From Epiperipatus broadwayi (taxonomy: Eukaryota; Onychophora; Udeonychophora; Euonychophora; Peripatidae): 64,000 nt of DNA. Shown here piece by piece: positions 25,971 to 38,502 of the stretch. The notes below the pieces were generated by a model. The model had not been told where the DNA came from, did not search any database, and saw only the letters and a list, made by a program, of their open reading frames with translations. The translations under genes and the position numbers were made by a program. The stretch covers positions 5,166,501-5,230,500 of the forward strand of contig JAQFVV010000030.1 in the NCBI GenBank assembly GCA_028023455.1, in the 5' to 3' direction. Numbering within the stretch: the first letter of the stretch is position 1; every line of letters begins with the position of its first letter.

Positions 25971-27459
25971 AATCTACAAGTATATATAAGTGAAAATATA
26001 CATACACATTTCCTACTTTATCATAAATCTAAAAAGAAATTAGTTTTGACTTCATATCTTTCAATATAAAAACCTTTCACATATATACTGTTATGCAAAA
26101 AAGAAAGAGAAAGTATATTAATTCTTAAGAAAAGAATGTTAGTATTTGTGAATTTTAAATTGATCTAAAAATATTAATTTGCTTTTATAATTCTTAATAT
26201 TGTAATGGTAAAGCTCTTTACAATATAAACCAATGACATTAAAGAATGAAATGGGGATAAGGTAATTTTACTGTTTGTTTGCAATAGATAGATAAAACTG
26301 GATAAAGATAGAATGATGAGTTTTTTTTTATCAATTAGTGTTCCATGATACAATAAAATTGAATCTTAACGTAAGTAATTTTTGCATTTAATTTTTCATC
26401 TAAAACAACTTAAATGAACTATAGAAATGTAAATAGTTTTATTATTGGCTTTACTTTCTCTTTAAACCAAGACTCAAATTATCTTTAGTTATTTTTAAGT
26501 GATCCAAAATAAATATAGTTGCAGTCACCTTAAGTATCACAGAATGTTATCTTAGGCTAATTTGAATTACTTTATATGTAACTACCTATCATTTGGGCAT
26601 AACTGTTTAACCATTTCATATTTTTGCCTATTAATTTGTTCTGATATATAGATTTTTTTTTTGCATTTTGTACACATGAAAGAATTGTGTGTGACGAACT
26701 TATCACAAATATTTAAATCATGGCTTCCTTTAAACTTTATATTAGAATATGGAATAACTTTTTTATATATATTATTTTCTGCAGCAGAGAGTTTAAATTG
26801 AATTGCTTTTTTGAATCTGCTTCTTTAATTCACAGTATTTAGAAAAAAAATACTTATATATATTTTTTGTTAACATTGATATTGTCTTTAGTGACGTGAC
26901 CTGTTTAATACAGATGTGTTGTTACATAATACAGATGTGTTGTTACATTCCTAAGATGAATGATTCCTGGATCAAAATTCTTTTTGCCATTTTGGTGGTC
27001 GAATACCACATGACTCTTGAGCAATAACCATTATGTTATAAAAACAGTGGTGAACATAGCATTTTTGGTCATCTTTAAAACATTTATTTATGTTTTTTAG
27101 GAAAGCTTAAATCATATAATTACATTGTAGTTATAGAAAATTAGCATTTTGGTAGATATGGTTGGAATAATTGAAAGTTGCTGTGAATTTTTAATTAATT
27201 ACCGTGATCAAATTATACACTGAAGAATCTTACAAATTGTTTTTGATTTAGCAAAAATCTCACCCAATCTACATTATCAGAATTTAATAAAAGCATCGTT
27301 ATGATGATATAATTTTCAATATTGTTGAAGAGTTATCATACACATATGCCTGTAGGAATACAATATCTCCCCACTTAGGGTTGAAAACTTTATATTACAA
27401 TCTCTTTTTTTATTTTTGTAGTCAGTTCATTCACATTTATTTGACTATCTCAAGTTAAC
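25971..27459. other. No gene; contains a perfect 21-bp direct duplication
   Basis: AT-rich with no coding signal. AATACAGATGTGTTGTTACAT occurs twice back to back (26907-26927 and 26928-26948). Confidence 0.5.
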
Positions 27460-28972
27460 TTGGATTTTTCACTCTATAATAATAGATTAGGAATAATAAT
27501 TCAGTTTCTCATATACTCGAGTCTAGAGCCATCTATTATAGTTATTAGTAATCAATTAGGGAATATAGAATCAGTTAAAGTTAAAAATGGGGTGGGGCTA
27601 AGGCAAGAATGCCCTATGTCACCTATTTTGTTTGTGTTGTATTTGAGTGAAATGGAAAGAGCAATAGAAAGATTAGGAAGAGGGATAGAGATACCGTTAA
27701 TAGGTAGTAAGGGAGTATATATTTTGTCAGGTCTTTTTTTTGTGGATGATATATTTTTGTGTGCAGAAAGAAGAGAAGATATGGAAGTTATGTTGAGGAC
27801 ATGTGCAAGGGTTGGTAAAGAGATGGGGATTAAATTTAGTGAAGAAAAATCAAATATAATGATGGTTAATACTGGGGAAAGAGAAGATGTAGAATTTTTA
27901 TTGGGAGATATTAAGTTAAGTGTGGTGAATAGATATAGTTATTTGGGAATTATTTTAAGTAATCAGAAAAATTATTTGGTTGAATGGGAGAAAAAATTGA
28001 TAAATGAAGCAAAGAAAAGAAAGGGATTGATAAAGAAATTAACAGTGTTTTCATATAATAAATATGATGTAGTTAGAATTATATGGAAAGGAGTTGCAGT
28101 AGCAGGGTTAACATATGGTAATGATGCATTATATGTTAGTGAAGAGGTATTAAATTACTTAGAAAAAGTTCAAAGGGAAGTAGAAAGACATGCATTGGAT
28201 GCAGATGTATGGACAGCAAAAGAGGCAATTCAAGGAGAAATGGGATAGTCAAGTTTTCATATGAGAGATGCAAAAAGTAAAATGAAAATGTTTGGTAGAT
28301 TGCAGTTTATAGATAATAAAAGAATAGCTAAAATAGTATTTAATTGGGTTATAAGTAAAAGGCAGGTAACAAAATGGGTGAGAAAGATAATGCGGTATGC
28401 AAAAGATTTGGATAAAGAATTTATATCAGTATATTTGTACAAAAGATGGGATGATTGTGTTAAGAGGATTATTGAGTGTTATAGTAGTAAGGAATGGGAT
28501 AAAAGAATAGATTTATTAATAAAGAATAGGGAGTTAGAGAGATGGAGAAATAGTATGGAGAGTAAAAATAGTTTAAATATATATAGAAATAAACAGAATA
28601 TTAGGTGTGAGTTAATATATGATAATAGTAAGGAAAGTAGTTGATTATTTAAGGTTTGAATGGGATCTTTAGCTACAAGAGAATATACATGTAAATGGAA
28701 AAAAATGGGTGATTTATTTTGTAAATTATGTAAGGACGGAATAGAAAATATTAGGCATTTGTTAATTGAATGTAAATGCTTGAAAACAGAAAGGATACAT
28801 ATAATGAAGTTATGGAAGAATAAATATGAAAAAAGTGATTATACAGAAAGTGAATTATTGGTTTTTACGCTGGGTTTGGGAAAAGATAAAGGGGATTTAG
28901 ATATAAAGGCCATGCAATTGACAAAGATTATATTGTGGAAATGGGATGGAGCAGAATATGGGAAAATTTAGA
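27460..28972 (+). pseudogene. Non-LTR reverse transcriptase, 5' truncated, three in-frame stops
   Basis: One continuous reading frame of about 500 codons broken only by TAG at 28246-28248, TGA at 28642-28644 and TGA at 28657-28659, all of which could come from single-base changes. It contains GLRQECPMSPILFVLYLSEM (RT motif 3/4), the catalytic LFFVDDIFLCAE (FVDD), KFSEEKSNIM and SYLGIILSNQ. Downstream comes a CCHC finger, CKLC..........H....C, within CKLCKDGIENIRHLLIEC near 28.72-28.77 kb. This is the C-terminal half of a LINE-type polyprotein; the endonuclease half is absent. The few lesions suggest it is younger than the element at 1.9-5.6 kb. Confidence 0.85.
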
Positions 28973-29739
28973 GTAGGGAATGGAAAATAAAGTGGCTAAC
29001 AGGTTTATCTGGGCATAATTGCTGAGATATTCTTGACTTCGTTTAAGGAGAAGCCACAGTCCATCACATCACTAGTTTCTAACAATTTGTCTTTAATGGT
29101 GACCATTGACTCACTCAAATATCAGGACTACAGCCTTTACTTTTGATGCAGATCTACTGACAGTTGTTATTTGATTGGTTATGGGCTAATTATTTCTAAA
29201 AAAAATTCTAGACCTGTTTGTAATCTAAAAATTCAAGATTTACTTTGCCCAGAATCAGTATTCAGTTTATAGCCTTTGCAATAGAACCAATACCACAATG
29301 GCACTGAACCCATCATTTGTATGATTTCATTATTGAATCTCATGAAGTAGTATTGTAGTATTGATTATTAAACCCTGTTTACATGCAATATTTTTGTCTG
29401 CCATTATTGTTTAATACCTGCAATTAAAAATCACTCAAAAAAAAAATGTATTTAACTGTAAAAAGAAAATGTTCTTCAATCTTTTAAACCATTAAAAATA
29501 TTGATATAGCTTTGTGCTTTTATAATCACTTTATGGATGACTTTTTCAGATTACCTCATGAAATACCATGTCATTCATTAATTGGGCATATTATGTAAGT
29601 AAACTATGATATTCAGTATTTTTAGGATACATTGATGATGTTGACAAAATATAATATATATACAGTACTTAAAATGAAAAAGTATAACTATATTATATTA
29701 ACAATAGATATGGAGATAGAATCTTGAAATGAAAAATGA
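28973..29739. other. No gene recognised
   Basis: A slightly less AT-rich patch at 29.04-29.17 kb has no recognisable product. Confidence 0.4.
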
Positions 29740-30649
29740 CTCTATAACAGGGGTGGCCAAGCTTTTAGATGTTGGGGGTGACTTTTTTGGTGAAAGTGTA
29801 CCTGAATGCGACTGTTTTTTTTTCAGGGTTTTGAACTGGAAACCAGAAAAAAAACATTTTTGCTAAACCAAAAACCAGAACAGAAAAAAATAATGGTTTG
29901 AAGTTGTGTTTTTTTTTAGAATGTACTTACGAATTATTATTATTTTTTTTTATAAGGGCTTTTTAGATACAAATATTGGTGACATTTTGAAAAAAAACTT
30001 ACAAACTGATATTTTTTTCTATAAAATACAACCTGTTGAAGACATTTTACTGTGACTGCTATTAAATTACCTCAGCTTTCTCTACTATTACAATTCATTC
30101 GTATCACTTTATAAAATATTTATTAAATTTCTCATAAATAATTATTTTCTAGAGCTGGTCCTGAATTTTCAAAAAAAATTCAAGAAAATATAGAGAGAAA
30201 AAAGAAGAAAATTATTGTTTTAGAATTGTATTAAAATAAATTAGTTGTAAATTTTACAAAAAAAATTACAAAGTAATAAAATAAAATATTTTTTTTATTT
30301 TGATGATACTTGGCATTGCTTACTTTTGGCAAGTTTATCAAAATTTGACTCGTACAAACTTAAACTAATTCTTAAACATGATTCCAAATGTAGATCCAAT
30401 AATTGTGATCTATGTTTAGTTTTTATCGCATTCACGCAGGAAAATGCTTATTTGCACAAATATGTTGAACCAAAAAATGCATTGAAATATGCAGCAACTC
30501 TCCAAATATTTGGATATTTATCATTGCTTATTAATGTCCAGAAGCTCTCATTTGGAGCCATTGATTTTAAATATATGTCACATTTAATATTTACTATTTT
30601 TTCTTTGAGGACCGCTGAATCTGTATGTATATAAATTCATTTAATTTCT

Positions 30650-32010
30650 TAGCGATATCTTGGATATTGATGTTAACATTAAATCAATGACAAAAAACTA
30701 GCGATATCTTCAAATTTGTCAAATTCCAAGAATCTTCCTTCAAATTCCTTTATGAGGAATATATTTTCAACATATTTGTTGTAGATTAGATTCTTTCTAT
30801 TGTTAGATTTGTCAGCCATATTTTTGAAATGTTTTAGTTCACGATGCTTCAGTTGCATTACAAGCATACTTAATTTTTCATTGAATGGTTTCAAAGTTCT
30901 TATAACTATTATTGTTTTATCTTTATTTGTGTAGTTCTATATTTAAGTTATTTAGTTTTTCTGTAATATCACAGAAAAAGACTAGGGCAAGGAGTCATAT
31001 GAATCACCTTTAATTTCTAAAAATGATCTTATTTGTGGTAGAAGTTCTCTAAATCTGATTAAAAATTTTGCTTAACTTAACCACCTTATGTCGGTATGTA
31101 ATAACAATTCACTATGTTTATTCTCACATTCCTTTAGCAAATCCTGGAATCGATGACATAACAAAGTTTTTGATCATATTTTATAAATAATTTTGAAGGC
31201 AATAACCATAACATTAAATTTCAATATTTTTGAACACAAGGCATACTGATAGTCCATAAAACTAGGTATATCATCGTTTTTACAGAGGAACAAAAATTTT
31301 GCTTCCAATCTTTGCAGGAGCTCTGTCATTAGTTATTGATACTAATTTGTGAATTGGAAAATTCATTTGTACAATGTATTTCTTGAATAAATCAGATATC
31401 TTTACCTCTTGCCCTTGAATTGGAATAATCGTTAATGATTCTTCTGTGGCTGACATATCATCAAAAACCGTGCAAATAAAAATATATAATTTCACAATAC
31501 CTGTATAATCGTAGACTCGTCAAATTGTAGTGATAAAAAGTTACAATTGTTAATGTTTTTGTGACTAGTTTCTTCTGCCCTACACATGATTCTGTTTTGT
31601 GATAATGTCCATTGATAGAAGTCATTATTTCAGATTTATTCTTAAAATTTTCAAATAATACTTCACTAGCTTTGATGAAGACTTCTTTCCCTATTTGTCC
31701 ATCTTTAAAGGGCTTATTGGGTTTAATTAAAGTTTCAACAACTTTGAATGATGTGATAATAGCAGCTTTTGAGCTTGTATTATACTTGACAAAAAAAATT
31801 TGTTATGTAGTGAGTTGTGTCTTTAGCTGTTGTACTTTAGCTTTTCTTAATGCAGTGCCTCATGGATAATCAGCTTCATAATTTTTACGAACAGTGCAAA
31901 AATGTCTTTCAACATTGGCTTCCTTAGGTAAATCCATATGCACTGCAAATAATACATACACAGTTTTTTTTTCACGCTTGTTACTTGGTTTATTCATTGT
32001 AATCCTGTTG
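30650..32010 (-). pseudogene. Decayed hAT transposase (ZBED5/GTF2IRD2-like)
   Basis: The minus-strand frames read, in order, KREKKTVYVLF..HMDLPKEANVERHF near 31.9 kb, an EVLFENFKNKSEI block near 31.65 kb, then DDMSATEESLTIIPIQGQEV followed by LFKKYIVQMNFPIHKLVSIT and ND.APA (31.46-31.32 kb), and EKLSMLVMQLKHRELKHFKN (about 30.89-30.82 kb). The LHKLVSIT.D.APA segment is the hallmark of the ZBED5/GTF2IRD2/FAM200-like branch of hAT transposases. Stops and frameshifts break it throughout, so it is not functional. Confidence 0.78.
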
Positions 32011-33461
32011 TATATTCACTTGACAACAAATAACAAAAAATAATAATGTAAGTCTAAAGAAAATTATCATTAGTAAAGATAAAAAAAATATTTAACTTTT
32101 AAACACATAAAACACAGATCCCTAAAAGTTCAGCATTTAAAAACGTGATCAATAAGTATTTGATTCTAATTATTATTTTCCATAAATGCTAATATTCATT
32201 GCTGATGATGACTAACATCAGTCATCACTATTCTTAGGCCTGAATTAAAATAATTACAAGTTATTTTTACTCGCAGTCTTTCTCGGCACAATCCTACTGG
32301 AGTCGGTCAGGCTTACACAAATGAGACTTGTGATCTGTTTTTGTCCTATCCAGCTATTGATACCTACAGAGGCATGGTCTCTGGGAACAATTCCCTTGTG
32401 GTTGAAAATCGCTATAACTTTCTGGACAGCTTTTACTCTGGATCCTTTTTCAAAAGTCCAATATACGTGACAGCAGGCAGCACCATTCACGAAGAGTAAA
32501 AAAGCTCACTGCTCTTTTCTGCATGCACTATTTATATCTATCGGTGATGAATATCTGGTATTAATATTATATTTGGTGATCATTATTTTCCCATGATAGA
32601 ATTAAGTCTTTTACCAAAATTATCAATGTAGCTTTAATTGCATACGTGTACATTTCTTTCACCACAATTAGTCTTTTCGATATTAATTGTACCGAATTCA
32701 CACTTTCACAAGACCCTCAACTCTCCATACCATCTCATATTGCTGACCCACCTGATCATACACATGTAATTAGTTTTAAAAATAGCTTTCTACTCTAATT
32801 AAAAAATGCTATCTTTTTTCTATAATTAATTGGTATACCAATTAATCTAACGGACATTTCCTAAATCATCATTCCCATCTTATTTTATCCTTCAGCAATC
32901 TTTTTTTCATTGCTCTTTACTTAAAATATCTTTCTATATTTATCTTTCCTCTGTACTTTTTTTCTGGAGTAATTAAACACGGCTTTATAACGTAGACAAA
33001 ATTAAAAATTAATCAATCAGTACCTTTATTGAGATATAATAAATCCTGAATTTATTTTTTGATTTTTATAAAATTTTTGTTTTTTGTACTTTTTAATTCA
33101 CTTATATAATTAATAAGTAAATACGAGTAAGGAAATTTAAAACACACCCCCCTCCTAGCATGGTGTCAGAAATTTACTAGAGAGGAAAAAAAAAACATAA
33201 CAATTAAAAAAAATAAAGTTTGTTTCTTGCTTTAACACCTATTTTCTTTCGTAGATAGGAAACAGTCCTGTTTTTTTTTTAAATCTCCTTGGGGGTTATT
33301 TGCTAGCTAGACAAAGTGTTTTAAAAAGTTTACAACTTTGTTTTAAAATCACTTCATTAAAATCATCCTTTCTCTAGGACAAGTTATTTTCATTTCTCCT
33401 CTGGAAAATGGCAATTAAATATTTCTAAGAATTTTAGCTCTAGCATTACACAAAAAGTCAA

Positions 33462-33544
33462 AGCATTGGTGGTCGAGAGGTCAGCGACAGCTGCTTTACA
33501 AGCAGTTGCCCCCGGGTTAGCGGGTTTGCTTCCCGGCTGATGCT
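33462..33544 (+). repeat. tRNA-like unit A (possible SINE head)
   Basis: 83 nt that can fold like a tRNA. The acceptor arms AGCATTG and TGATGCT pair over 7 bp. An A-box-like TGGTCGAGAGG follows, then an anticodon-type stem GCTGC/GCAGT around loop TTTACAA (anticodon would be TAC, Val), and a T-arm CGGG/CCCG around TTTGCTT. The B box is degenerate (GGGTTTGCTTCC), so I treat it as a tRNA-derived repeat rather than a working tRNA gene. Confidence 0.6.
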
Positions 33545-33612
33545 GTGACATGAGAAAAAAAAATTATATTTTAGATTCATTCTATCTTTTCATAAAGACT
33601 ATCTTGTCGTCA

Positions 33613-33694
33613 AGCATTGGTGGTTGAGAGGTCAGCGACAGCTGCTTTACAATCAGTTGTCCCGGGTTAGCGGGGTCGCTTCCCGGCTGATGCT
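33613..33694 (+). repeat. tRNA-like unit B (possible SINE head)
   Basis: A second copy about 90% identical to unit A, 68 bp further on and in the same orientation. The anticodon-loop side has AATCAGT instead of AAGCAGT, which weakens that stem. Both copies are followed by TGA.TGA/GACA and A-rich sequence (GAGAAAAAAA, GAGGAGAAAAA). Confidence 0.6.
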
Positions 33695-34082
33695 ATGACA
33701 CATGAGGAGAAAAAATATATAATTCTTTCCAACTTCTTCCAATTTTGGGTTTATTTTTGAAATTGATAATAACAACAGGTGTCATTTTAAATTTACCTAC
33801 TCTTAAACGAGAATAATTTTGAGTTTTTACTTTTTTTTATATTCAAATCAGCTCTGAATTTATCACTATAATTTGTCAATGTTTACATCAGGTTGACTTC
33901 CAGACAAAGTTAATGTCTTGGACACCTCTGCTCTATAGAATTGAAAAGGATAGAAAACTTCAAGCATCATGTAAACCCTGTTTAGAGCAATATTCTCTTC
34001 AAGCAGGAAACAAAATGTAACTAAGCATTGCGGAAATCACTGGAGATTAACAAATTAATTGTACAACGTAAAGTTGATGTTA

Positions 34083-34470
34083 AACCACTAGACATCACAT
34101 GGTCACCATTTGCTATGGTTATTAAAGAAGCAGACACCAAAATGTATGGGTACTGAACTGAGTTCAGATCTATATTACTATATAAGCTAATGAGCTTGGA
34201 TTGGCAATACTATTGTGTTTTCAATTTTATTCTCATAGTTTTGTAGTTAAATAGAGATAAAAGATGGCTGCTAGAGTGTTGCATTAGATCTTAAGATCTA
34301 GGTGCAGTGCTCTCAGATCCAAGTCTCCTCACTGACTAAAGCCACAACTAGAAACTAGTCTGGGGATATTGGATGAGTAGGCACTAGGTAGGGATTTTAT
34401 GCACAAGCCTTCTGGAATCCATTGATGCACTGAGTGACACTACTGTATGGAGAGTTTTGCCTATTTTAAT
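34083..34470 (+). mobile_element. Foldback family copy 4
   Basis: The leader (AACCACTAGACATCACATGG) joins directly to the right arm, so the left arm is deleted. It ends GGAGAGTTTTGCC. The flanks AAAGTTGATGTTA (34070-34082) and AAAATTGATGTAA (from 34471, offset by one) are a diverged 13-bp duplication. Confidence 0.8.
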
Positions 34471-34978
34471 AAAATTGATGTAATTATACTTAGGAGAAAT
34501 TTCCTCTAACGATGTGTTGCTCCAAAACTTCTTGACTTTGTATTAGTTTTCTTATAGAAAATTTCAGTTTTCCTATAAATCTTTGGATATATGTGCTGAA
34601 AATTTTTTTTTTTTCAACTTTTAAGGCTTTAAAACATATATTAGGGTCAAACAAGGTAATTGGACAGAGTTAATTTCTGATTTATTGCCTGACAATCTAT
34701 TAATAATGGCTATTTATATCATAGTGAACATAAATTAAATTGTCATTTTTTGGAAATAATATTCTTATAACTGATAATCATCTAGATTCAAGATGAAATT
34801 TAAGGAGAGCTAACTGGAGTCAGTATAGTAAATATTTTAATTATGAGTAGAATATTCCATTCTTTTTTGCTATAATACATTTAATAACTGAAATACAGGC
34901 TTATTAATCTGTATCAATATATGTAATATATAGTGTATATGAGCACAAACTTTCACATGACCTACCACTCTGATACAC

Positions 34979-35054
34979 CTGAACACATGTCGAAAAGATA
35001 AACAATCACCAATATGTCTATTTCATGCTAACCAGCAATCATCAGTTGGTCCAG
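34979..35054 (-). ncRNA. Hammerhead ribozyme, second dispersed copy
   Basis: On the minus strand: CTGATGA (35045-35039), stem II TGCT/AGCA around GGTT, and GAAA (35024-35021). Stem III has six pairs, ATAGAC (35021-35016) with GTTTAT (35003-34998), one of them G-U, leaving C at 34997 as the expected cleavage nucleotide. Stem I is supported further out by CTGGA (35054-35050) with TTCAG (34983-34979). It matches the 6.4 kb copy and the 54.2 kb array copy in core and stem II, so all three belong to one family. Confidence 0.82.
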
Positions 35055-35099
35055 ATTATCATCTCTACACATATATGTAATAAGTGATCAGATATATAT

Positions 35100-36285
35100 T
35101 TAGATAACCAATCTTCATACTGCACTAATAAGTACATTTTGTTTATCAATGCAGTCATTTAGATTTTGACAGTCTAGCAGTGTTTGTCTGAGTTATAAAT
35201 AGCAATACATTTTTTTTTACCTATATTAGGCTATAATCCTTATTAAACAATCACGATCTTACTTAAATAATATTTATACCATATTAATCATTTTCACTGG
35301 GCAGCATTTGTCATTAATAAATCTAGTCTCATCTCTGATATGTAACTTCCTAAGCTCTATCCACATCAAGCGTATTTTTGTAAGTAATCTTGGTTATCAG
35401 TAGTAGCTCATAAATCTATTTAAACATAGTTCTAATCACTTAACATATATAAAGTTTTATGAAAGAATCTCTTTTATTAAATTTAGTACATTATTTGAGA
35501 AATGCTTATTGCAATTACATCTAATTTATACAAAACACAATTTACAATCCTATATTAAGAGAACACTGACACATTTAAAATTTCATTTGTAACTACTATT
35601 AACCATTATATATTAACCAAAAAAGATAATTTATCTCTTAATATTTTAAATATGCTGCTTTTCCAAGTTGTATTTTTAATTCTGTATATTTCTTGACTAA
35701 TTTGAATCTTTCTTTGTTACTTTTAAAAATGTGACAGAGCGTAAACAAAACAGTGATTGCATTTTAAATATTTAGTTATACATGTCTATAATGGCACAAG
35801 CTGAGATCTAAGTAGTAAGATATAATTTTCATATCGGTATACGTTTGAAATTTTCACTGGGTAATTTGTAATCAGAGATTAGCTACATTTAAGAATCTTG
35901 TATTGAGACAACTGTTTTAGTTCTGTTTTATTACATATTCAACCTGTTTATAATATCCATTTTAATTAAATATGAGTACTAATAAAAGATATAATTAGTG
36001 GTCTCATAGGTGTAGCAAGTCAATTTGTAAATTAGGTCTACTTTCATTGCATTCACCTTAATGTAAATAGCATTTTTTTTAGTGTGTTGATTTATTTTAA
36101 GGTTTGTCCACAAGATTCTAAGGAGAAGTGAACTTTATTTCATCACAACTATTCAATATTTTCTCTGTAATTAATATAAGTTTGTTCAAACTTTCTCATC
36201 ATATAACTAATTTTTATTATGCTTATCAAGTTTATGGAAGAGTTTAACAAAATGCAATTTGAATCTCTTGTTTTGTGAATCCATT
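35100..36285. other. No gene recognised
   Basis: AT-rich DNA without supported features. Its left edge probably includes the rest of the hammerhead unit. Confidence 0.4.
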
Positions 36286-36298
36286 GTTTCATATGTTA

Positions 36299-36384
36299 CT
36301 AAACATCACACGATCACCATTTCTTATGCTTGCTCATAGCTGTTATTACTCTGGCTTGCACTGAGTGGCACTGCTGTATGGTCT
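36299..36384 (+). mobile_element. Foldback family copy 5 (86-bp internally deleted)
   Basis: The leader ACATCACACGATCACCAT is joined to the terminal part TTGCACTGAGTGGCACTGCT ending GTATGGTCT. The flanks GTTTCATATGTTA (36286-36298) and GTTTCATATATTA (36385-36397) are a 13-bp duplication with one mismatch. Confidence 0.85.
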
Positions 36385-36397
36385 GTTTCATATATTA

Positions 36398-38244
36398 CAA
36401 CACCGAAATGTTATTTAAATCTTTTGAGATCAAACACAATTATCAGTCTATGAAGTAGTTTTGAATATGAGCTAGTCTTAATCATAAAGTAATTACCAAT
36501 TATAACTCATGACTTTGTCACAATATTATTATATTCATGACTAAACGTACATTTTTAGCAGTCAATAGCTATTTTTGTCGAAGTACACAATCTATTGAAG
36601 TTGGATAATTATTTTATTTTTCATACTTAGGTTTTTGAATATAGAATTGATAATAATGTGAAAGGACTTGATGCCCATTGTCTTAGAAATTGGATTAATC
36701 ATGTTGTGACTTATAATTAATCAATCAAGATTTTATATGTCCAAAAGAATACCGTGTTATGAAATATTATTAGAATGTCATTGAAATATGCTAAGTTTCA
36801 TTGTGTAAATGCTCTGTGTACTATAATAGTGATAAAATCATAGATTTGATACCTGAGGTCTTATTTCTAATTCAACAAAGATTGTGAGCTCAACTGTTCA
36901 ACCAATAGAAAAACATCTTGTAATTGGAATTGTAACTTCTCCCTACAATAGAATTAAATAATCCCAGATGTCTTAGGAGTTACCTTGGACCTATGATAGC
37001 TTAACTTACTTTCATCATCTAACCAATGTTAGATCTAAAATCTCCTTCAAAAGCTGGCTAAGTTGTGTTGCAAGAACTTCACGGCCTTTCGGCACTAGGA
37101 TCTTTTATTTGTGAAAAAATGGCTACATTAAACTTCTAGATACTCAAATATTATCATGAGAAATGTTACTGAAAGCTGCATGCAGTAGCTTAATGATTTT
37201 TCATATTTTTTATCATATATCAAAAGATATATCCGGTATCATCTCATGAAAAATATATACAAAGTTTTTAAGAAGATCACACTTATTGCTAATTCAAGAT
37301 ACAATTGTACCATCAAGACTTATCTCACAACAAAGAGTATCTTAAAATAACTGAAGAATTATGTCATAAAAATGGACTTCTTATTAGGCGCCAAACAAGT
37401 CAATAGCAAGTGTATTTGGTCTACGTAGATATTATTGGAGTCCCATCATTTGATTTGGGGCAACCCATGATTATTGCACTTATTTGCATCATAAATAAAA
37501 TTTGCCATTCAATTCCTATTGGAATTACTTTTATTATTATTACTGGCTGTGTGCAGGAGTAATCCAATTACTCAAAAATACTTGCATTACCAAGATGATA
37601 GACTTTAAACATTATTGCTAATTGTTTTCACCTTTGCCAAGACTTTTTCCAAGTATTGTAATTATTTAGTTTATCTCATGATATGATTAAAAGAGAATAT
37701 TTTTTTAAACTTATCACTTGTACTCAAGTGCAAATCTAGATCTGTTGTGATTAAATTTTTTATTTTTTAGCTGTGCTTGGAATTCTCAAAGTTCGTGCCA
37801 GCACTACATTTAAGAAATATCAATATATTTCTTATTCTGTTTCAGTGATCAACTTTTACACCTCTATAGAATCACAGAAAACACTATTGTTTAAACATTT
37901 CTGATATTCCATTGTTCTATATTCTCTATTGTTTTGTTTTTATAGATTTTATGTACAAAATACAAGTTTTTAATTTAAGATTATTAACATACCTTTTGGT
38001 GTGTGCACTGTATTCGCACAACATCAAGAAAAGTTGATTTAATATATTACTTTCTTGTTAATATATGAAGGCATATTGTTAGTTAAAAACCATTCAGGAT
38101 GGTAAGGTAATTTTAGAAATTTAATTCTTATTAAATTTTTGAATGGAATTACTTTGGATAGTTTTTATATTTTTCTTAAAGCTACTTGAGGATAGTTTTG
38201 AAATTTTTAAGCCTTTTCTTCCATTCAGTATTGGTAAAGATTCC
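36398..38244. other. No gene recognised
   Basis: About 1.8 kb with no coding or RNA signal I can support. Confidence 0.4.
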
Positions 38245-38257
38245 TTCTAAACTATTA

Positions 38258-38327
38258 CATCACATGATCTATTGATTACTCTGGCTTGCACTGAGTGGCA
38301 CTACTGTATGGAGAGTTTTGCCTGTTT
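38258..38327 (+). mobile_element. Foldback family copy 6 (70-bp internally deleted)
   Basis: CATCACATGATC is fused to TATTGATTACTCTGG and the terminal GGAGAGTTTTGCCTG. The flanks TTCTAAACTATTA (38245-38257) and TTCTACACTATTA (38328-38340) form a 13-bp duplication with one mismatch. Confidence 0.87.
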
Positions 38328-38502
38328 TTCTACACTATTATAAAGTTTTATATTGTCTCTTGATTATTTGATAAATTATTTTATGCAATAATATTTATAT
38401 GATGATTAAGAATATTTTAATTTTGAGCAATTGAAAATAATATAAAAGCTTTAGCTCAAATATAATGCTGTTTTATCTGTGAGTCTGTATATGTGTCAGT
38501 AT

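Larger units (their letters stand above)
29740..33938 (-). mobile_element. hAT DNA transposon (4.18 kb) with 8-bp target duplication
   Basis: Ends CAGGGGTGGCCAAG (29748-29761) and the complement of CTTGGACACCTCTG (33917-33930) are inverted repeats matching at 12 of 14 positions. They are flanked by CTCTATAA (29740-29747) and CTCTATAG (33931-33938), an 8-bp duplication with one mismatch. Eight-base duplications and CAGNGGTG ends are typical of hAT elements. The interior holds a decayed hAT transposase on the minus strand and a pair of tRNA-like units. An open frame at 32254-32490 (-) is unassigned. Confidence 0.85.

Noticed and set aside
32254-32490. 78-codon minus frame inside the hAT element, with a faint mariner-like look (FNHKGIVPRDH)
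   Set aside because: No DDE/DDD motifs or inverted ends; the resemblance is too short to call.
37050-37130. Possible tRNA-like patch (CACGGCCTTTCGGCACTAGG)
   Set aside because: No cloverleaf or B box could be formed.
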